Positions 30,476 through 33,443 of a stretch of DNA of 33,443 bases are shown in pieces. This DNA comes from NZQO01 sp964639255 (GTDB lineage: Bacteria; Bacteroidota; Bacteroidia; Flavobacteriales; Flavobacteriaceae): assembly GCA_964639255.1 (NCBI GenBank), contig CAZXDP010000027.1, positions 1-33,443 on the forward strand, written 5' to 3'. Positions within the stretch are counted from its first letter, which is position 1; every line of letters starts with the position of its first letter. The position numbers were made by a program, and so were the translations under genes. Under the pieces are notes generated by a model. The model did no database searches. It was not told where the DNA came from and saw only the letters and a list, made by a program, of their open reading frames with translations.

Positions 30476-31000
30476 TTATAGATACAGTTCTATGAGGCCA
30501 TTGGGTACCTCGAGTACGATCGTTTTGTTCGCGCGATCTACTTTTTGGATAAAATCATCGTTTACTGGAATCAAAATTTGCTTCCCGTTACGATCTATTT
30601 CAAACAGCGCTTGGGCCGTGGCATCGTTTACCCCGGTAATGAGACCTATTTCGCCAAAATTGGTATCCTTGGCGGTAAAACCAATAATCTCGTGGAAATA
30701 GAATTGATCGCCGCTAAGCTTGGGAAGTAGGGCAAGTGGCAGGTACAGGTTGGCGCCCAACAGAGCGTCTGCATCGGCCTCATTTTCCACTTCCTCGAAT
30801 TGCACCCGCAGCAGGGCCGATTTGTGCAAGGCACTGTGGGAAATAAAAAATGGAATCAAGCTTTTGTGCTGTTCCACAAAAACTGATTCCATTTCCAAGA
30901 ATTGTTCGGGGTCGTCGGTATCTAACTTGATGAGCAACTCTCCCTTAAAGCTGTACTTTTTTACGATTTTGCCTACGAAGAAACACTCCTCTTTGCGCAT
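30476..31000 (-). CDS. rimM: Ribosome maturation factor RimM
   Basis: Assembly factor for the head of the 30S subunit that binds protein S19. The 174-residue protein has the N-terminal domain start FVGKIVKKYSFKGELLIKLDTDDPEQF (7-33), the interdomain DQFYFHEIIGF and the PRC-barrel-like C-terminus with GKQILIPVNDDFIQKVD and IVLEVPNGL. It follows rpsP by 10 bp, the classical rpsP-rimM pairing. A weak dyad AACTGT/ACAGTT (30470-30489) spans its stop. Confidence 0.95.
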   Translation of the reverse strand: MRKEECFFVGKIVKKYSFKGELLIKLDTDDPEQFLEMESVFVEQHKSLIPFFISHSALHKSALLRVQFEEVENEADADALLGANLYLPLALLPKLSGDQFYFHEIIGFTAKDTNFGEIGLITGVNDATAQALFEIDRNGKQILIPVNDDFIQKVDRANKTIVLEVPNGLIELYL

Positions 31001-31010
31001 CGCAACTGTA

Positions 31011-31649
31011 TTAGGCTTCTGGTTCTTTCTTTTCTTCTGCCTTTGCCTCTTCGGCGGTTTTGGTGTCTACCTCCTTTTCTACGTTGGCTTCTGGCTCGCC
31101 TTCTTCAGTCACGGCAGCACCTTCGTAGTTTTCGTCTTGGTTCGCCTCGGCTTCGACAGCGGCTTTTTCAGCTTCTTCAGCGGCACGGGCTTCTTCCTCA
31201 ACCTTGCGAGCTTCGGCAAGCTTCTCCTCGTTCTTGGCCTTTTCGGCTGCAATGGCGGCTTCCTTCTCTTTTTCCTTGGCGTCAGCTACCTTGTTTCGCT
31301 TGCTCTCAACCTTAGATTGTTTTTCCTCAATCCAAGCGTTGAATTTCTTTTCGGCCTCTTCCTCGGTCATGGCTCCTTTGCGAACGCCACCAGCAAGGTG
31401 ATGTTTTAAAAGGGCTCCTTTATACGAAAGGATCGCTCTAGCCGTATCGGTAGGCTGTGCTCCATTATGAAGCCAAGTTACCGCGCCGTCTACGTCCAGC
31501 TCAATCTGTGCTGGATTGGTAGTTGGGTTATATACCCCTAGTTTCGCTAGGTATTTACCATCGCGCTTTGAACGGCTGTCTGCCGCCACGATCCAATAAA
31601 AGGGCTTTCCTTTCTTACCGTGTCTTTGTAATCTAATTTTTACTGGCAT
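31011..31649 (-). CDS. rpsP: Ribosomal protein bS16 with long charged C-terminal tail
   Basis: The first about 85 residues are a normal bS16: MPVKIRLQRHGKKGKPFYWI, then YNPTTNPAQIELD and GAQPTDTARAILSYKGAL. The tail, about 125 residues, is almost wholly Ala/Glu/Lys, first a helical, coiled-coil-like KEKEKEAAIAAEKAKNEEK-type stretch and then a strongly acidic end (EPEANVEKEVDTKTAEEAK). Standard bS16 is 80-90 residues; Bacteroidota versions are often extended, though the role of the tail is not known to me. ATG 31649 is used; the in-frame TTG at 31700 lies in the promoter box. rimM follows after 10 bp. Confidence 0.95.
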   Translation of the reverse strand: MPVKIRLQRHGKKGKPFYWIVAADSRSKRDGKYLAKLGVYNPTTNPAQIELDVDGAVTWLHNGAQPTDTARAILSYKGALLKHHLAGGVRKGAMTEEEAEKKFNAWIEEKQSKVESKRNKVADAKEKEKEAAIAAEKAKNEEKLAEARKVEEEARAAEEAEKAAVEAEANQDENYEGAAVTEEGEPEANVEKEVDTKTAEEAKAEEKKEPEA

Positions 31650-31697
31650 AGTAATTAATTTTTGGGGTACCCGACCCCGGTTATAATTTTGAGGTGG

Positions 31698-31705
31698 CAA
31701 AGATA
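31698..31705 (-). promoter_or_regulatory. -7 box of the rpsP-rimM operon
   Basis: Minus-strand TATCTTTG, exact TAnnTTTG, ends 48 nt before the rpsP ATG, giving one of the longer leaders in the window (about 45 nt). The leader contains GGGGTCGGGTACCCC, a possible short hairpin. Confidence 0.6.
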
Positions 31706-31749
31706 CATTAATTTTTAATTGAATTTCAATCCGTTGTCACAATTTATTT

Positions 31750-31757
31750 TACATTTG
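31750..31757 (+). promoter_or_regulatory. -7 box of the tandem-domain lipoprotein gene (leaderless arrangement)
   Basis: TACATTTG, exact TAnnTTTG, is separated from the ATG at 31764 by six bases, so the mRNA should start at or within a few nt of the ATG. An in-frame TTG at 31719 lies upstream of the box and is not the start. Confidence 0.6.
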
Positions 31758-31763
31758 TTTTCT

Positions 31764-32582
31764 ATGAAGATTAAGGTTTTTCTATTACTTTTCATACTAT
31801 GCTTCTCGCTAATTTCGTGCGAGGAGGAAATTGCTACCAATACCCCAGCCTTGCAAGGCACACTCGATGATCTTTTTTTCAAGGCGATCGATGCGCGTGC
31901 CACGCAGTTTGACGATGGCAGTTTTTTGGTGCAGGGCGTTACGCAGCGAGAATTGCTTACGCTGCGGGTGCGCAGTGGCCGACCCGGGGCCTATGCGTTG
32001 GGAAACGACTCATTGAATTATGGTACTTTCCAAAACAGGGCAGGGGACATCTACGATACCCACCCAAGCGGTGCGGGGGAAATAGTGGTTAGCAATTGGG
32101 ACGAGGCCAACCGAACCCTTACCGGCACTTTTACCTTTACCGCGATTTTGCCAGGTACTGACACACTCACCGTACAGCGGGGTATTTTCTTTGAAGTACC
32201 GTATCAAGGCATTTTGATAGACGAACCCACGGACGATCCGCCACCCAATGCTGGAACCTTCGTTGCAGATATCGATGGCGCTACCTTTAACCCGTTCGAT
32301 ATTGCTGCTGCATTGGTAGGTGACCAAATTGTTATTCGCGGTCTTACCCCGTCCACCGAAGTGACGGTGGGAGTGCCTGCATCGGTGACACTAGGTAACT
32401 ATACGCTGCCCACTCTGGGATTCAGCGCGGCCTATACGAAAAATGGCGTAACCGAAACGGCCTCTTCTGGCAATATCATCATTATTGAGCACCAACCCGA
32501 CCAAAAAACTATAAAGGGGACCTTCTCTTTCCGAACGGCCAGCCACGTAATTACACGGGGACAGTTCAACGTATCTTACTAA
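31764..32582 (+). CDS. DUF6252-type lipoprotein with two tandem domains
   Basis: A 272-residue predicted lipoprotein. The signal peptide is hydrophobic from residue 4 with a lipobox LISC ending at Cys19. The mature part holds two copies of one beta-rich domain. Copy 1 (about 34-145) runs LFFKAIDARATQFDDGSFLVQG, then YALGN, GEIVVSNWDEANRTLTGTFTF and QRGIFFEV. Copy 2 (about 160-272) runs ATFNPFDIAAALVGDQIVIRG, TLGNYTL, GNIIIIEHQPDQKTIKGTFSF and TRGQFNVSY. A Pro/Asp-rich linker (DEPTDDPPPN) separates them. Function is unknown; such proteins are common on Bacteroidota outer membranes. The start is set by the promoter box and signal peptide. Confidence 0.85.
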   Translation: MKIKVFLLLFILCFSLISCEEEIATNTPALQGTLDDLFFKAIDARATQFDDGSFLVQGVTQRELLTLRVRSGRPGAYALGNDSLNYGTFQNRAGDIYDTHPSGAGEIVVSNWDEANRTLTGTFTFTAILPGTDTLTVQRGIFFEVPYQGILIDEPTDDPPPNAGTFVADIDGATFNPFDIAAALVGDQIVIRGLTPSTEVTVGVPASVTLGNYTLPTLGFSAAYTKNGVTETASSGNIIIIEHQPDQKTIKGTFSFRTASHVITRGQFNVSY

Positions 32583-32640
32583 GAGAATGTCCTTGTTGGT
32601 AGAAAATCTCAACGCTTCGGTGTGGACTTCACGTGGGAGG

Positions 32641-32722
32641 TTAAACTGTGTTAAATGCTATTAAGCTTCCGTTAAAAACTTGGTGAAAACACTTTGTTTA
32701 TGGTATATTGAGGTATATCATA
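32641..32722 (+). promoter_or_regulatory. Phased TTAA array and imperfect palindrome upstream of the ferritin-like gene
   Basis: Four TTAA copies begin at 32641, 32651, 32661 and 32672, i.e. about one helical turn apart. Downstream, TATGGTATA (32699-32707) and TATATCATA (32714-32722) form an 8-of-9 inverted repeat around TTGAGG; GGTATAT also occurs twice directly. No TAnnTTTG box lies in the following 70 bases, so this may be the binding region for an activator or an alternative sigma factor. Confidence 0.4.
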
Positions 32723-32792
32723 AAGAAAGTAAAGCGGTTGACTTTCCCATTTTGAATTAAACCGCATCACACACATAAAACAAGTTTATATT

Positions 32793-33242
32793 ATGACGTA
32801 TACAGAGAAGATGTCGAAAAGATTGAATGAACTATTGGAAAAAAATTATGACGCAGAGAAGGGCTATAAAAAAGCTGCCGAAATTGTAGAGAATGAGCGT
32901 CTTGTAAATTTCTTTAACGAGCAAGCACAAAATCGCTACGATTTTGGCCACGAGCTTAAATCTGAGATTCGAAATCATGGAGAAGAGCCCGATAAAGGCG
33001 GAAGCGCTACAGGCTCTGCACACCGAACCTGGATGGACATAAAAACAACCTTTACCTCTAATGACGAGGAAGCTATCTTGGAAGAAGTGCAGACCGGCGA
33101 GGAAAAGGCGCTAGAAGAATACAATGAGATTATAGCAGACACTACCCTGCCACCTAGTACGCAACGCATTTTGGAAAAGCAACGCGATAGTGTGCAGGAA
33201 GCCCTAAGAAGCGCCAAGAATTTCGAAGTAGTCGTATCCTAA
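32793..33242 (+). CDS. Ferritin-like PA2169 family (DUF2383) four-helix-bundle protein
   Basis: A 149-residue helical protein of the PA2169/DUF2383 ferritin-like family. The segment MSKRLNELLEKNYDAEKGYKKAAEI at the start and EEVQTGEEKALEEYNEIIADTTLP near 107-130 are the family's helix pair, with conserved Glu, Asp and His positions (DAEKGY, FGHELKSE, EEKALEEY) that could bind iron. The middle stretch GSATGSAHRTWMDIK is typical. No enzyme activity is established; related genes are often stress-induced in other bacteria. Its ATG is preceded by 210 bp without a canonical -7 box but with the repeats at 32641-32722. A perfect hairpin terminator follows. Confidence 0.88.
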   Translation: MTYTEKMSKRLNELLEKNYDAEKGYKKAAEIVENERLVNFFNEQAQNRYDFGHELKSEIRNHGEEPDKGGSATGSAHRTWMDIKTTFTSNDEEAILEEVQTGEEKALEEYNEIIADTTLPPSTQRILEKQRDSVQEALRSAKNFEVVVS

Positions 33243-33265
33243 TTATAACGATTGCTATGAAAATG

Positions 33266-33292
33266 GAAAGCCATCCGTAACGGATGGCTTTC
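33266..33292 (+). terminator. Intrinsic terminator after the ferritin-like gene
   Basis: GAAAGCCATCCG (33266-33277) and CGGATGGCTTTC (33281-33292) form a perfect 12-bp stem with a 3-nt loop, followed by TGTTTATA. The U-tract is short, but the stem is very stable. Confidence 0.8.
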
Positions 33293-33409
33293 TGTTTATA
33301 AGTGTTTACAACTTCCTTTCCCGGTACCATGGCGATTTCTTATTTTTACCCTTTGTGATATTCGATGTATTTCGATTCTGAAATACCCCTAGCAAGTTAA
33401 TTTCGAGCC

Positions 33410-33443
33410 ATGTACCTAATTTTTGATACCGAAACCACCGGCC
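33410..33443 (+). CDS. Start of a 3'-5' exonuclease (DnaQ/DEDD family), cut by window edge
   Basis: The last 34 bases encode MYLIFDTETTG, the ExoI motif of DEDD exonucleases (metal-binding Asp and Glu in DTET). This fits the DNA polymerase III epsilon-like proteins, which proofread or degrade DNA. Only 11 residues are visible, so the subgroup cannot be told. No exact -7 box is seen; TATTTTTA near 33340 is one base off the consensus, and TTCGAT repeats at 33361 and 33371. Confidence 0.75.
   Translation, partial: MYLIFDTETTG

Noticed and set aside
30470..30489. AACTGT/ACAGTT dyad at the rimM stop as a terminator
   Set aside because: The stem is only 6 bp and AT-rich with no clear U-tract; trmN6 probably reads through from rimM.
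30720..31409. 229-residue plus-strand ORF rich in Phe, Leu and Ser, looking like a membrane protein
   Set aside because: It is the mirror image of the Glu/Ala/Lys-rich tail of bS16 and of rimM; the hydrophobic look is an artefact of complementing GAA/GAG/AAG codons.
1..33443. CRISPR arrays, tRNA genes, insertion sequences or phage modules
   Set aside because: I looked for regularly spaced repeats, cloverleaf-like segments, transposase or integrase motifs and terminal inverted repeats, and found none.

Overview
The window looks like chromosomal DNA of a member of the Flavobacteriaceae (Bacteroidota). This rests on gene content: a T9SS type A sorting tail, DUF3098, DUF4271, DUF4296 and DUF6252 family proteins, an ATP-type PEP carboxykinase and a bS16 with a long acidic tail. 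It also rests on promoter style. Many genes have the Bacteroidota sigma-A '-7' box TAnnTTTG just upstream of the start, and Shine-Dalgarno sequences are largely absent. The DNA is gene dense, with no tRNA, rRNA, CRISPR array, insertion sequence or phage module, and no gene-free stretch longer than about 230 bases. Most of it is housekeeping; the clearest accessory element is a MntA/HepT toxin-antitoxin pair.

Layout, left to right. 1-2236 (minus): ftsX, a small lipoprotein, a DUF3098 membrane protein and uppP (cut by the window edge), a cell-envelope operon. 2398-5997 (plus): leuS and a membrane zinc peptidase. 6133-7503 (minus): a saccharopine dehydrogenase family enzyme. 7557-9642 (plus): a DUF423 membrane protein and pckA. 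9717-11143 (minus): a DUF4271 membrane protein and hemD. 11262-13782 (plus): a translationally coupled trio of dolichol-phosphate-mannose-synthase-like glycosyltransferase, dihydroorotase-like amidohydrolase and DUF4296 lipoprotein. 13779-14795 (minus): an NAD-dependent epimerase. 14880-16178 (plus): tyrS with a TTG start. 16335-18228 (minus): an orphan LuxE-like acyl-protein synthetase and a T9SS-secreted lamin-tail protein. 18454-20261 (plus): a PhoB/PhoR-type two-component pair. 20235-21296 (minus): a MurG-like glycosyltransferase. 21371-23034 (plus): trmB, a LysE-like transporter and an alkyltransferase-like DNA repair protein. 23170-26053 (plus): an iron-sulfur block of Mrp ATPase, NifU-C domain protein, ferredoxin-NADP reductase type 2 and 2Fe-2S ferredoxin. 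26050-27769 (minus): a metallophosphoesterase and a DUF3050 protein. 31649 down to 27842 (minus): rpsP, rimM, trmN6, mntA, hepT and a glutaryl-CoA-dehydrogenase-like enzyme. 31764-33443 (plus): a tandem-domain lipoprotein, a ferritin-like PA2169 family protein and the start of an exonuclease.

The points most worth following up are these. The Mrp ATPase lacks the usual CxxC and sits beside an Nfu-type carrier and a complete ferredoxin electron-supply pair. The dihydroorotase-like protein has Gln in place of the first metal-binding His and is locked into an envelope-type operon. Several genes appear to be leaderless, because the -7 box ends 4-6 nt before the ATG. A phased TTAA array and a palindrome lie upstream of the ferritin-like gene. 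No unmistakably new multi-gene system is visible. All assignments are from reading the sequence, without database searches.
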